Origin: Myxococcales bacterium
Lineage (GTDB): Bacteria > Myxococcota_A > Polyangia > Polyangiales > JADJMO01
Assembly: GCA_016709545.1 (NCBI GenBank)
Contig: JADJMO010000021.1
Location: forward strand, 124,001-188,000
Reading direction: 5' to 3'
Length of the DNA stretch: 64,000 bases
In this document: positions 9,072 through 18,057 of the stretch, piece by piece
How positions within the stretch are numbered: the stretch's first letter is position 1
Layout: the number at the start of each line of letters is the position of its first letter
Translations under genes and position numbers: made by a program
The notes under the pieces: model-generated
Database searches by the model: none
What the model was told of the DNA's origin: nothing
Seen by the model: only the letters and a program-made list of their open reading frames with translations

Positions 9072-9809
9072 CTACTTGAGGGTCGGCGTGGCGTAGTAGG
9101 TGCCCCCCGGCTTCTTGCACATGCCGTCGCCGCTCGAGTACGTGAAGCCCGCGCCGCACTCGATGTTCTCGGTGGAGAAGACCTCGTCGCCGTTGTTCTT
9201 CGAGCGCTTGCACTTCTTGGCGCTCGCGCTCCATTTCCAGTCGTTCATGAGGTTGTGCGCGCTGCAGGTGGGCTGTACGGCAGAGCCCCCTTCGGTCTTC
9301 TCGCAGTGGTACTTTCCGTTCGTCTCCTCGAGCTTGAACCCGGCCGCGCAGGACGGGCCCACGGCGCAGCTCGCGGAGGTGTAGGTGACCGCGCCGATCG
9401 CGGCCGGCGAGGTGGTCGTGGTGGAGAGGACCGGCTTGTAGAACACCGTCTTGGCAGCGCGCTCACACTTCCCGCTCGCGGACTTGTAGCTGTAGTCGGC
9501 CTTGCAGGTGATGTTCTCGGTGGAGAACACCGCGTCGCCGTTGCTCTTGGAGCGCTTGCACTTCTTCTCGGTGGCGCTCCACTTCCAGTCGTTCATGAGG
9601 TTGTGCGCGCTGCAGGTCGGGGTGTCGGTGTCGCCCGGGTACACGAGCTTGCACGCCGTCTCGCCGCCCGTGGTGACCTTGTCGGCACCCGGGGGGCAGG
9701 CGACGTAGCGCCCGCAGCTGCTGGCGCTGGTGCACGCCGAGTCGGCGGATCCGACGCCGGTGAGGGTGAGGGCAGCGAGCGACGCGAGCGAGACGATGAG
9801 CTTGTTCAT
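9072..9809 (-). CDS. Cys-rich secreted protein with internal duplication
   Basis: A 245-residue protein with a clear signal peptide (MNKLIVSLASLAALTLTG, cleavage after VGSADS-A region) and a good ribosome site (GGAGG just before the ATG). The mature part has about 19 cysteines. Two nearly identical blocks, PTCSAHNLMNDWKWSA followed by KKCKRSK, NGD, VFSTENI and C, lie 116 residues apart. They match the 108-bp DNA repeat described separately. The even cysteine spacing suggests a disulfide-bonded extracellular protein. No family recognised. Confidence 0.7.
   Translation of the reverse strand: MNKLIVSLASLAALTLTGVGSADSACTSASSCGRYVACPPGADKVTTGGETACKLVYPGDTDTPTCSAHNLMNDWKWSATEKKCKRSKSNGDAVFSTENITCKADYSYKSASGKCERAAKTVFYKPVLSTTTTSPAAIGAVTYTSASCAVGPSCAAGFKLEETNGKYHCEKTEGGSAVQPTCSAHNLMNDWKWSASAKKCKRSKNNGDEVFSTENIECGAGFTYSSGDGMCKKPGGTYYATPTLK
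9162..9269 (-). repeat. 108-bp direct repeat, copy 1
   Basis: This stretch is about 92% identical (roughly nine differences) to 9510-9617 and in the same orientation and frame. It encodes the C-terminal copy of the Cys-rich NLMNDWKW block in the secreted protein gene. Confidence 0.85.
9510..9617 (-). repeat. 108-bp direct repeat, copy 2
   Basis: Partner of 9162-9269, exactly 348 bases (116 codons) away. It encodes the N-terminal copy of the Cys-rich block. The high nucleotide identity points to a fairly recent duplication or to gene conversion within the gene. Confidence 0.85.
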
Positions 9810-10073
9810 GGAGACCTCCGAGGGTGTGGACCCCTAGACGGTTCCGCGGCCTCGCCACATCACCGCGAAAGGACCGTTTTGGGAGCGCTTAAGGTGTGCC
9901 CGCGCGACGGGGCGTCCGGCGCGCTCGCCTGGCTCGGGCATGCTCCGCCGCTTCGGGAACGGCCGACCTTACGAGCCCCCTCGAAGGTCCTCGGGCACCA
10001 AGGAGCGGGGGCCGAGACCGAGCACCCTCTGCGCGCGTGGTATCGTGCTCGGGTGTTCCTCGGGTGAAGGCGC

Positions 10074-13000
10074 TTGAAGAACCAAGAGTGGCACGTCGCG
10101 GCTCTTGCGTTGGCCCAGCGGTTCGAGCCGGTTCGTCTGCTCGGCGAGGGGGGATACGGCGTCGTGTTCGAGGTGTTCGACCGCGAGCGCGGTGAGCGCG
10201 TCGCGCTGAAGCGGCTCCATCGTTCGACGCCGAGCGCCCTCGCGGCCTTCAAGTCCGAGTTCCGCCTCCTCTCGCGCCTCGAGCACCCGAGCCTCCCCGA
10301 GCTCCACGAGCTGTTCGTCGAGGGCGGCGAGGGTTCGTTCAGCATGGAGCTCGTGGGTGGGTACGGGCTGCGCGAGTGGGTCGGCATCCCGCCCCAGGTC
10401 GTCCGGAGCGAGACGGGCACCGCGACGCTGTCAGGGGCCTTCCCCGTCCTCGACGGCGTCGCCGGGGCGCCTCTGCCCGGGCCGTCCAGCATCGACGCCG
10501 CCACGGTCGCGCGGGTGCGCACCGTCGTCCGCGAGCTCCTCGACGTCCTCGCGTTCGTGCACCGATCCGGGCTCGTTCACTGCGACGTCAAGCCCTCGAA
10601 CGTGCGGGTCACCCCGGAGGGCCGCGTCGTGCTCCTCGACTTCGGGCTGGCGCGCCCTCTCCGCCGCGCGACCGGGGCGTTCGCCGGGACGCCGGCCTAC
10701 GCGGCCCCCGAGCAGCTCGCGGGGACCATCACACCGGCCTGCGATCTCTACGCCGTCGGCGCCCTCGCCTGGGAGCTCCTGGTGGGCCACGCGCCGTTCG
10801 GCACCGGCGTCGAGGCGGCGGAGAACAAGCAGCGTCGCGATCCACCCTCCCTGCGCGGACTCCTGCCTCCCGGGGACGATGACCTCGCCGTGCTCGTCGC
10901 CTCCCTGCTGTCACGCGACCCTCGCGCTCGGGAGGTGGCCGTGGGCCGGTCGCGCCCGGAGGCGGTGCGTGAGAGCTTCGTCGGTCGCGCGGACGTGCTC
11001 GCTGCGGTCGACGCTGCGGTCGACGAGCTCGCGTTCGGCGCGCCGGTGGTGCTCGTGCTCGAGGGGGCCTCGGGGATCGGGAAGACCACGCTCCTCCACG
11101 CGATCGAGCGCCGACTCTCCGCGCAGCCTCGGGGCCTCACGGTGCTGTCGGCGAGGGCGGCCCAGGGCGAGCACCTGCCCTTCAAGATGCTCGACGGCAT
11201 CGCCGACGGCCTCGCGCCGCTACGCACGGCCGAGGTGGCGCACGCGTACGACGTGCTCGGGCGCGCGTTCCCGGTGCTCCGCGGGGCGAGCACCGCGCCG
11301 CGCGCCGTCGAGCCCGATCTCGAGGGCGACATGGCGAGCGCGCTCCGGGCGGTGCTCGGGGCGCTCGGCCGGTCCGTGCTCGTGCTCGACGACGCGCAGT
11401 GGGCCGACGGAGACAGCGAACGCGTGCTCCGCGCGGCGCTCGCTCCCCCGGGAGCGCCGGCGGTGCTGCTCCTGCTCGCGCAGCGCCCCTCCTCCGGCAT
11501 GGACGTCACGAGGCTCGCCGCCGAGGTCCAGACGATCGTGCTCGGGCCCCTCTCCCCGGCGGAGACGCGGAGCCTCGTCGCCGCGCGCGACGGCGGAGCA
11601 GGCCTCGATCCCGAGCTCGTCGTGTCCGAGTCGGGAGGGCATCCGCTGTTCGTCGAGGAGCTGCTCTCGGTGGGGCGTGGGGTGGTGCCTCGCTCGCTCG
11701 ACGAGGCCCTCGACGCGCGCGTCGGGAGGCTCGCCGCGGGGCCTCGGCAGCTGCTCGCCGTCGCTGCCCTCGCGACCGAGGCCGTCGACGGGCGCGCCCT
11801 CGCCGCGCTGGTCGCGCGGGATCTCGGCACCGTGACCCGCGAGCTCGACGCGCTGGTCCGGGAGAGGTTCCTCCGGCGGGTGGAGGGCCCGAACTCGGTT
11901 CGATATGCGCCGTTCCACGATCGCCTCGCGGACGCGATCCGACGCGCGCTCACCCCGGCCGACGCGCGCGCGATCCACCGCGCCTTCGTCGACCGCCTCG
12001 GGGAGCGCGAGATGGCTCCGGAGGCGATGTGTCACCACTTTCGCGAGGCCGGCGTGTCGAGCGAGGCTGCTCGGCTCGCGGGTCTCGCCGCGGACCACGC
12101 CCGCGAGGCGATGGCCTTCGCGAGCGAGGCGCGGTTCTGTCGCATCGCGCTCGAGCTCGCGCCCGAGGACCCGTCGGCGACTCTTCGGCTGCGCGCGCGG
12201 CTCGCCGACGCACTCCGGAGAGCCGGCCGATCCGTCGAGGCCGCCGAAGTGCTCACCGAGCTCGCGTCCGACGCTGGCGAGGCCCAGGCGCTCGAGCTCC
12301 GGACGAACGCGGCGCGCCTCCTCATCGCGGCGGGCGAGCTGGCCCGTGGCCAGGCGCTGCTCGTCCAGGCGCTGTCCCGCTACGGAGAGCGTCTCCCGCC
12401 CGCCCGGGAGACGCAGGCGATCGCCGCGCTGTTGCTCGAGCGGTGGGCGCTCGGAGCGGCGTTGCTCCTCTATCGGCTCGGTGGATGCCGGCCCCTCCCC
12501 GGCGCGCTGGACCCGGCTCGTCTCTCGGGCCTCCGCGCCTTCGCCGAGGGCCTCGGCATGATCGACAACCTGCGCGCGGCCGTGTTCCACGCACGCGCGG
12601 TTCGTCTCGGCCTCCGCTCGCCCGACCCGGTGCTCCGCGGCGAGATGCTCGCCCTCGAGTCGATCTTCGTCGGCTCGACCGGAAGGAGAGGGCGCGAGCG
12701 GGCGCGGGAACTCCAGGAGCTCGCCCTCGCTCCGTTCGGCGAGACCGTGCCCGCTCGCGTGCGCGGGTTCGTCGCCGCCGCGCGCGCGGTCCTGGCTCGC
12801 AACCAGACGCCGAACATGAAGAACCACGACGACCTCCGCGCGTGCGAGGCGTTCTTCGAGGCGCTCGGGGAGGGCGACGCGTGGGTGATCTGGAGCTTGC
12901 GCATCACCCGGGCTCGGTGCGCGCGGCTGATGGGCAACCTCGTCGCCATGCGCGCCCTCTACTACCCGCTCGTGGCGCGGGCGGAGGCCGAGCAGGACCT

Positions 13001-13715
13001 CTACGGCGCGGTCACGCTCCGCCGCGGTCACGCCCTGCTCCACCTCGCGGCGGACCGCCCCGCGCGCGCCCGGGCCGAGCTCGCGGCGTCGCGGTGGCCG
13101 AGCAGCCCCACGGCGTACCACAGCCAGGACTGGCTCCTGCTCGAGGCCCAGCTCGAGACCACGCTCTACGAGGGCGCGGTGCCGGCGCCGAGCGCCCTCG
13201 AGTGGAAGCGCCTCCGCCGCTCCGCGCTCCACCTCGCCGACACGCAGCGTGTGCTCCACAGGTACATGCTCGGCCGCGTGTTGCTCGCCCGCGCGTCCGC
13301 TCTCTCGCTCTCCTCCTTCGAGGAGCGGAGGGCGCTCGCCGAGGTGGCGGAGCTCGCGCGTGCGCTCGTGCGGGAGCGGGAGTCCCACGCGCTCGCGAAG
13401 GCGCGGGTGCTCCGCGCTGGCCTCGCGTTCCACCGTGGGGATCTCGACACGACCCGGGCCGAGCTCCGCGCCCTCGTACGCACCGCGTCCCGCAGCGATC
13501 TCGTCTCGCTCGGCGCGAACGGATCGAACGTCCTCGCGCGCCTCGTGTCGGGACCAGAGCGTGAGGAGCACCAGGTGCGCGCGCGGGACTACTACCGCGC
13601 TCACGGCGTCAGGAACCCCGAGGCCTGGGCGCGGATCGATTTCCCCGGCTTCGCGCCGCTGCTCCGCGGAGGTCAGGGACCGTCGGTCACGACGAAGTCG
13701 CCAGTGAGCGAATAG
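10074..13715 (+). CDS. Ser/Thr kinase fused to AAA ATPase and helical repeats
   Basis: A 1213-residue fusion starting at TTG 10074 behind GGTGAAGG. The kinase domain (about 17-275) has the glycine loop LLGEGGYGVVFEVF, Lys46 in VALKRL, the catalytic loop HCDVKPSNV (Arg of HRD replaced by Cys), DFGLARPL and APEQL. A NACHT/AAA-type ATPase follows: Walker A GASGIGKTTLL near residue 332 and Walker B SVLVLDDAQWAD near 436. The remaining ~650 residues are alpha-helical, Ala/Leu/Arg-rich repeats of TPR type. The architecture is that of PknK-like kinases that couple signal sensing to a protein-interaction platform, but I see no C-terminal LuxR-type HTH. It is soluble. Its 3' end overlaps the opposite FHA gene by 43 bp, so the two may belong to one pathway. 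Confidence 0.9.
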   Translation: MKNQEWHVAALALAQRFEPVRLLGEGGYGVVFEVFDRERGERVALKRLHRSTPSALAAFKSEFRLLSRLEHPSLPELHELFVEGGEGSFSMELVGGYGLREWVGIPPQVVRSETGTATLSGAFPVLDGVAGAPLPGPSSIDAATVARVRTVVRELLDVLAFVHRSGLVHCDVKPSNVRVTPEGRVVLLDFGLARPLRRATGAFAGTPAYAAPEQLAGTITPACDLYAVGALAWELLVGHAPFGTGVEAAENKQRRDPPSLRGLLPPGDDDLAVLVASLLSRDPRAREVAVGRSRPEAVRESFVGRADVLAAVDAAVDELAFGAPVVLVLEGASGIGKTTLLHAIERRLSAQPRGLTVLSARAAQGEHLPFKMLDGIADGLAPLRTAEVAHAYDVLGRAFPVLRGASTAPRAVEPDLEGDMASALRAVLGALGRSVLVLDDAQWADGDSERVLRAALAPPGAPAVLLLLAQRPSSGMDVTRLAAEVQTIVLGPLSPAETRSLVAARDGGAGLDPELVVSESGGHPLFVEELLSVGRGVVPRSLDEALDARVGRLAAGPRQLLAVAALATEAVDGRALAALVARDLGTVTRELDALVRERFLRRVEGPNSVRYAPFHDRLADAIRRALTPADARAIHRAFVDRLGEREMAPEAMCHHFREAGVSSEAARLAGLAADHAREAMAFASEARFCRIALELAPEDPSATLRLRARLADALRRAGRSVEAAEVLTELASDAGEAQALELRTNAARLLIAAGELARGQALLVQALSRYGERLPPARETQAIAALLLERWALGAALLLYRLGGCRPLPGALDPARLSGLRAFAEGLGMIDNLRAAVFHARAVRLGLRSPDPVLRGEMLALESIFVGSTGRRGRERARELQELALAPFGETVPARVRGFVAAARAVLARNQTPNMKNHDDLRACEAFFEALGEGDAWVIWSLRITRARCARLMGNLVAMRALYYPLVARAEAEQDLYGAVTLRRGHALLHLAADRPARARAELAASRWPSSPTAYHSQDWLLLEAQLETTLYEGAVPAPSALEWKRLRRSALHLADTQRVLHRYMLGRVLLARASALSLSSFEERRALAEVAELARALVRERESHALAKARVLRAGLAFHRGDLDTTRAELRALVRTASRSDLVSLGANGSNVLARLVSGPEREEHQVRARDYYRAHGVRNPEAWARIDFPGFAPLLRGGQGPSVTTKSPVSE

Positions 13716-14993
13716 CCCACGCTCGCGCGGGCGATGACGCGGCGGAGGCCCAGCTTCCGGAGCGAGCTCACCGCGACGTACACCCGGTTCTTCGCCGCGT
13801 CGGGGATGATGCGCTCCCCACGCCACGCCTTCTCGGCGATGGTCTCGGCGGCCAGGCACTCTGTGCCTTCGCCGTGCGCTTCCACGAGGGCGGCCAGCAC
13901 CGCGGCCAGGCGCGGCGAGGCCCGGAGGTCGACGCGGCGCCGACCGAGATAGAACGCGTGGCCCCCACGGAGGATCCGGATCGTGGGCGACGTGGGCGGC
14001 TCCTCCTCGAGGCCGAGGGCGAGGGCGTGCTCCTCCTTCGCGGTACGCGCAAGGCGCTCGACGATCGTGGCGAGCTCCCTGACGTTCCCGGGGTACGACC
14101 GCGAGGCGAGGTGCGCGTGTACGGTCGAGGAGAGCGCCACGTCGAGACCCGACGCGCGGGCGAACGTCGCGACGAGGGCGGGCAGGTCGTCGCGGCGCTC
14201 GTCGAGCGAGGGCAGGTCCACCGTCCAGGTCGCGCCCACGGCGGCCGCGTCGCGCCCGGAGGTGAGGAGCACCCGACAGCGCCCGCGCTCCGCGGCGGAG
14301 AGCAAGACCCCGAGCGCCGTGAGGGTCTCCGAGCTCGCCGCGTCGACGCACTCGACGACGAGCGTCCCGTCCGCGGCCGAGTCAACGAGGCGGGCCGGAT
14401 CACGCAGGGCTCCCTCGACCTCGTGAGAGGCGCGTGCGTCGAGCCACACGAGGGGGCCCTCCGGGCGCGATCGTGCGTGAATCCGCGCCGCGACCGCGGT
14501 GCGTCCGGTCCCCGGCGCGCCTCGAACGAGCGCGGTCGCGCGGCTCGCCGCGAGCGCTTCGACCTCGGCGAGCACCCGCTGGAACGCGTGGCTGTCTCCG
14601 ACGAGCGACGTGTCGGATCGGAGCGCCCTCCGCTCTCTCGCGCGGGCGACGAGGAAGCCGAAGCTCCCGACCTCGACGTAGTCCCCCACCTCGAGGCGCC
14701 TGCGCGCCACCTTGGCGCCCCGCACCCGCGTCCCGTTGCGGCTGCCGAGGTCCGCGATCTCGAGCCCGCCCGCGTCCTCGATGAGCTCGGCGTGACGGCG
14801 GGGAGGCCTTGCGATCGCGATGGAACAGCTCGTGGGTGTCCCGTCCGAGCACGAGGTGGTCGGCGCGGAGCCGTCGGCCGACGGCTGCGGGATCCGGGGA
14901 GCGGAAGACGACCAGCCAGTGCACGAGCGGCAACGCCGAATCTGGCGCGCTGCTCGAGGTGTCGGTGGTGTGGAGAACGGGGGGCGCTCCCAT
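13673..14993 (-). CDS. FHA - degenerate sigma54-type AAA - winged-helix regulator (frameshifted)
   Basis: Translation from ATG 14993 gives an FHA start (DHLVLGRDTHELFHRDRK); the FHA continues in another frame after about 14800 (RRHAELIEDAG, IADLGSRNGTRVRG). One base seems to be lost near ccgccgtcacgcc. Next is an AAA region of the sigma54-activator type: GAPGTGRTAVAARIH is a Walker A in which the essential Lys is Arg, LVVECVDAASSETL stands where Walker B belongs, and RSYPGNVRELATIVERL is the conserved NVREL block. No GAFTGA loop is seen. The last ~95 residues (FYLGRRRVDLRASPRLAAVL ... YVAVSSLRKLGLRRVI) form an OmpR-like winged helix. It is probably a phospho-Thr-sensing DNA-binding regulator that neither hydrolyses ATP nor contacts sigma54; the neighbouring kinase is a natural partner. 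Confidence 0.8.
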
Positions 14994-15081
14994 GCCTCCG
15001 ACGAGCGTCGCATGCGCGGCGAGCGCCGCCAACCGCCGAGACCGTGCCTCGATCGGAGCGCCTCCGGCGCACGGGCGGGGC

Positions 15082-16314
15082 TCACTGCGCGAAGCAGTAG
15101 AGGTGGTGCTTGTTGTTGCACTGCGAGTGCCAGCCGAACTGGCTCGCCCAGGTGAGGTCGGTCGCGCCGACCTTGCCGATGCTGCCGTCGAGCGAGCTCG
15201 AGGCCGAGGCCCAGCTGGAGCAGTTCTTCGACAGCGAGAAGGCGTTGCCGGCCGCGTTGGCGTCGGTCCATACCGAGCCGGTGACCGAGTTGCCGAACTC
15301 GTCGACGTCGATGCCGTGGGCGAGCGTGCCGTCGACGAGGTCGCCCCAGTTGCTCGCGACCACGGTTCCGGTCGGGAGCACATAGGGGACGACGCCCTTG
15401 GCGAAGCGGGTGGCCGGCGCGCTCATCCACGCCTTGAACGTCCCCGGCAGGCCCGCCGCCGTCGCGGCTGCCTGACACTTGGTGTCGGCGCCGGGCCCGC
15501 CGGAGAAGCCGGGCAAGAAGGTGTCCTTGGTCGCGAAGACATAGAGCCCGTTGGTGCAGAGCGAGGAAGAGCAGACATAGCCCGTCCCACACTTGGTCGC
15601 GCAGTCGCCGCAGCTGGACCACGCGTCGAGGCGCGCCTCGCAGCCGTCGGTCATCGACGTGTTGCAGTCGGCGCGCCCGGGGACGCAGGCATGACCGCAG
15701 ACCCCCGCCGTGCACGTGGGCGAGGCAGACGGCGCGCCAGGGCAGACCTTGCCACACGCGCCGCAGTCGTTGGGATCGATCGCGAGGTCGTGACACGCCC
15801 CTGCGCACAGCGTCTTTCCGGACGGACAGGTGGTGCCGCACGTGCCCGCCGTGCAGACCTCGCCCGTCTTGCACGCCTTGCCGCACGCCCCGCAGTGGCT
15901 CGAGTCCGTGGTCAGGTCGACACACGAGGCCCCGCAGACGGTCGAGCTCCCGCAGTCGACGCAGGTGCCGAGCAGGCACGCTTGCTTGGCGGTGCAGCAG
16001 CCCGTGGCGCCGCACTTGGTGCAGGCGTCGCTGCCCGTGTCCGTCGCCGAGGTGTCCGCAGCGACCCCCGTATCGACGGCGCCGGTGTCGGCAGCGGCCT
16101 CGAGGGGCGCGTCCGTGCTCGTGTCGGCGACGGTCGTGTCGATCGCGCTGTCGAGCGCCGACATGGAGTCGACGACGGTGGTGTCCGACGGGGTGTCCGT
16201 CCCCCCATCGGACGCGTCGTCGCCGACGGGGCCTTCGCTGCTGCCGCAACCGAGCGCGAACGTGGACAGACAGAGCATCCAGCGCCCGCGCGCAAGACCC
16301 GAGGTGGCCGGCAC
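15082..16314 (-). CDS. Cys-rich lipoprotein with C-terminal DUF1554 domain
   Basis: About 410 residues. A GTG at 16314, directly behind the upstream gene's stop, gives a better signal peptide (two Arg, then MLCLSTFALGC lipobox) than the ATG at 16278. An Asp/Thr/Ser linker covers residues ~20-85. Next is a region of CGACGKxC-type repeats (HCGACGKACKTGEVC, DCGACGKVCPGAP), common in myxobacterial surface lipoproteins. The C-terminal ~150 residues match DUF1554: GADTKCQAAATAAGLPGTFK, AWMSAPATRF, SNWGDLVDGTL, VWTDANAAGNAF, HLYCFAQ. This domain is also found in Leptospira surface proteins. It probably sits on the outer membrane. Operon with the next two lipoprotein genes is likely. Confidence 0.8.
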   Translation of the reverse strand: MPATSGLARGRWMLCLSTFALGCGSSEGPVGDDASDGGTDTPSDTTVVDSMSALDSAIDTTVADTSTDAPLEAAADTGAVDTGVAADTSATDTGSDACTKCGATGCCTAKQACLLGTCVDCGSSTVCGASCVDLTTDSSHCGACGKACKTGEVCTAGTCGTTCPSGKTLCAGACHDLAIDPNDCGACGKVCPGAPSASPTCTAGVCGHACVPGRADCNTSMTDGCEARLDAWSSCGDCATKCGTGYVCSSSLCTNGLYVFATKDTFLPGFSGGPGADTKCQAAATAAGLPGTFKAWMSAPATRFAKGVVPYVLPTGTVVASNWGDLVDGTLAHGIDVDEFGNSVTGSVWTDANAAGNAFSLSKNCSSWASASSSLDGSIGKVGATDLTWASQFGWHSQCNNKHHLYCFAQ

Positions 16315-16315
16315 G

Positions 16316-17017
16316 CTACTTCCCCGCGACGCAGCAGCAGTGCTGGGCGTCGTACTTGAAGGAGTTGGCGCCCTCGGTGATCGCCTTCGGGGGAGTCTCG
16401 CCGCAGGCGAGCGCCCGGTACCGCGAGGTGTGGAGCGTGGCGCTCCCGAAGATGAACTGCGCGAGTCCGCCGACCGATCCGGCGCCCGCGTCGGCAGCGC
16501 CTGCGTCGGGCCCGGGCCCGTCGTCGTAGAACAGCCCGAGGTCTCCGAAGCCGCTGACCTTCGCCGTCCGGCACAGCGCAGCGCACACCATCGGGCGACC
16601 CTCGTAGGTGGAAGCGGCGCAGACGGCGTCGCACGACTGCGGCGCCTTGGTGCCGGTACGGTTGTCCGGCGTCGACAGCCCACAGTGCGAGCGCGCGCAC
16701 GTGGTCGGGCTCTCGATCGAGGCGCCGATCTTCACGGTCGCATTGGTGCAATCGCCGGAGCTCGTGCACGTCGGGAGTCCACCCAGCGTGTCGGTCCCCG
16801 CATCGGCTGTCGGCCCGGTGTCGGGCACGTCGGTGTCCTCGCTGGACGTGGTGTCGGTCGTCTCCACGGCGGCGTCGGCGACGGCGCCCTCGCTCTCCCC
16901 GACGTCCGCGCTCGTGGCGGCGTTGGTGTCGCCGCCGCAGCCGATCGGTCCGATCGACACCACGGCGCACACGAAGACACTCCACGTACGCAAGGCACCT
17001 CGCAGGCGTTGGGTCAT
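16316..17017 (-). CDS. Lipoprotein of unknown function
   Basis: The ATG at 17017 (MTQRLRGALRTWSVFVC) gives a signal peptide with lipobox IGPIGC; the longer frame to 17071 adds Arg-rich residues that do not fit. An Asp/Thr/Ser linker follows to about residue 70. The mature domain has 13 or so cysteines, ending QHCCCVAGK, and short motifs such as CTSSGDCTNATVK and RSHCGLSTPDNRTG. No family recognised. It is followed 1 base later by the GTG of the DUF1554 lipoprotein gene, so the two are probably translated from one message. Confidence 0.7.
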   Translation of the reverse strand: MTQRLRGALRTWSVFVCAVVSIGPIGCGGDTNAATSADVGESEGAVADAAVETTDTTSSEDTDVPDTGPTADAGTDTLGGLPTCTSSGDCTNATVKIGASIESPTTCARSHCGLSTPDNRTGTKAPQSCDAVCAASTYEGRPMVCAALCRTAKVSGFGDLGLFYDDGPGPDAGAADAGAGSVGGLAQFIFGSATLHTSRYRALACGETPPKAITEGANSFKYDAQHCCCVAGK

Positions 17018-17119
17018 CCGTCGCGCCCTCCCTCTCCCTCGAGTCTCGCCGAAGACGGGCCCTCGCGCCACCAGGGTCGCCCAGCCCAGCAGAAGGAGCG
17101 CCCGCGGGCGCAGGGGCCC

Positions 17120-17923
17120 TCACTTGCCGAAGATCTGCCCCCAGTACGTGCCGCTCTTGCCGATCCCGATGCGGGTGTGGGCGCCGAGCATGTTCGCGTT
17201 GTGACCTGGCGACTTCTTCCACCCGTCCATCACCGCGGCGGGGGTGGGGTAGCCCCAGGCGATGTTCTCTCCGCTCGCGCCCGTGCCGCACTTCGAAGCC
17301 CGGGTGGTGAAGCTCGCAACCGCGGCCTCGGGCGCCACGTGATCGAAGAAGGTGTGCGTGGCCATGTGCTGGCAGTGCGCCTGGATCGCGGCCTCCAGCT
17401 TGGTGTCGTACGTGAGGGCCGGCTTGCCGTTCGCGGCGCGATGCGCGTTGATCAGTTTGAACACCTCCATCACCGCGGTCTTCTCAACTGCGGTCGGCGC
17501 ACAGCAGACCGGGATGGCCCCGCCTGGCTCCTTGCCGGTGGCGCCTGCCGCGGTCACCGAGCAGACGCCGCCGGTCCCCGAGTCCGTGGGGGGCGTCCCG
17601 GTATCGGTCGGCGGAGCGACCCCGGTGTCCTTGGCCGCGGCGTCGCCGACGGGCGTGCCCGTATCGGTCGGTGACGTCCCCGTATCCGGGGAGCTTCCAG
17701 TGTCCGACTTCGCCGTGCCGGTGTCGGCCGTGCCGCCCCCGGAGTCAGGCCCGATCGCGCCATCGGGCACGGTGGTGCTGGAGTCCTCCTCCATCGCCGC
17801 GTCGCCCACGATTCCTCCATCGTCGACCTCGGCCCGGTCGTCGACGTCGGAGCTGCCGCAGCCGACGAGCGCGCTGAAGCCGAGCACCGCGAGCGAACCG
17901 ATCAGGAAATGGGGCTTGCGCAT
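17120..17923 (-). CDS. CAP-domain (SCP/PR1) lipoprotein
   Basis: A 267-residue lipoprotein: MRKPHFLIGSLAVLGFSALVGC is a classic signal with lipobox. Residues 30-125 form a linker rich in TDTGTP-like units. The C-terminal ~140 residues are a CAP domain: VFKLINAHRAANGKPALTYD, AIQAHCQHMATHTFFDH, GENIAWGYPTP, WKKSPGHNANMLGAH and YWGQIFGK. The two His of the CAP cavity (in CQHMA and SPGHNAN) are present. CAP proteins are secreted proteins of varied, mostly unknown function. It is the first gene of a three-lipoprotein row with 16316 and 15082. Confidence 0.88.
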   Translation of the reverse strand: MRKPHFLIGSLAVLGFSALVGCGSSDVDDRAEVDDGGIVGDAAMEEDSSTTVPDGAIGPDSGGGTADTGTAKSDTGSSPDTGTSPTDTGTPVGDAAAKDTGVAPPTDTGTPPTDSGTGGVCSVTAAGATGKEPGGAIPVCCAPTAVEKTAVMEVFKLINAHRAANGKPALTYDTKLEAAIQAHCQHMATHTFFDHVAPEAAVASFTTRASKCGTGASGENIAWGYPTPAAVMDGWKKSPGHNANMLGAHTRIGIGKSGTYWGQIFGK

Positions 17924-18057
17924 CCCACCCGTGCAGCAAGGCCCGTTCCCGCGCCCGCCCGCCGCCCACGCTGCACGAGTACCGTCCGAACCGACAGGAG
18001 TGGTGACGGATCCCCCCAGCCCTGAGGTGGCGCGCCCCCAGGTGCGCGTCCTGTCGA

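Noticed and set aside
11220..14351. 1043-codon open frame on the minus strand opposite the kinase-ATPase
   Set aside because: It is the mirror of a G+C-rich coding sequence; its residues are Arg/Ala/Glu-rich with no domain, and the plus-strand protein has clear kinase and ATPase motifs.
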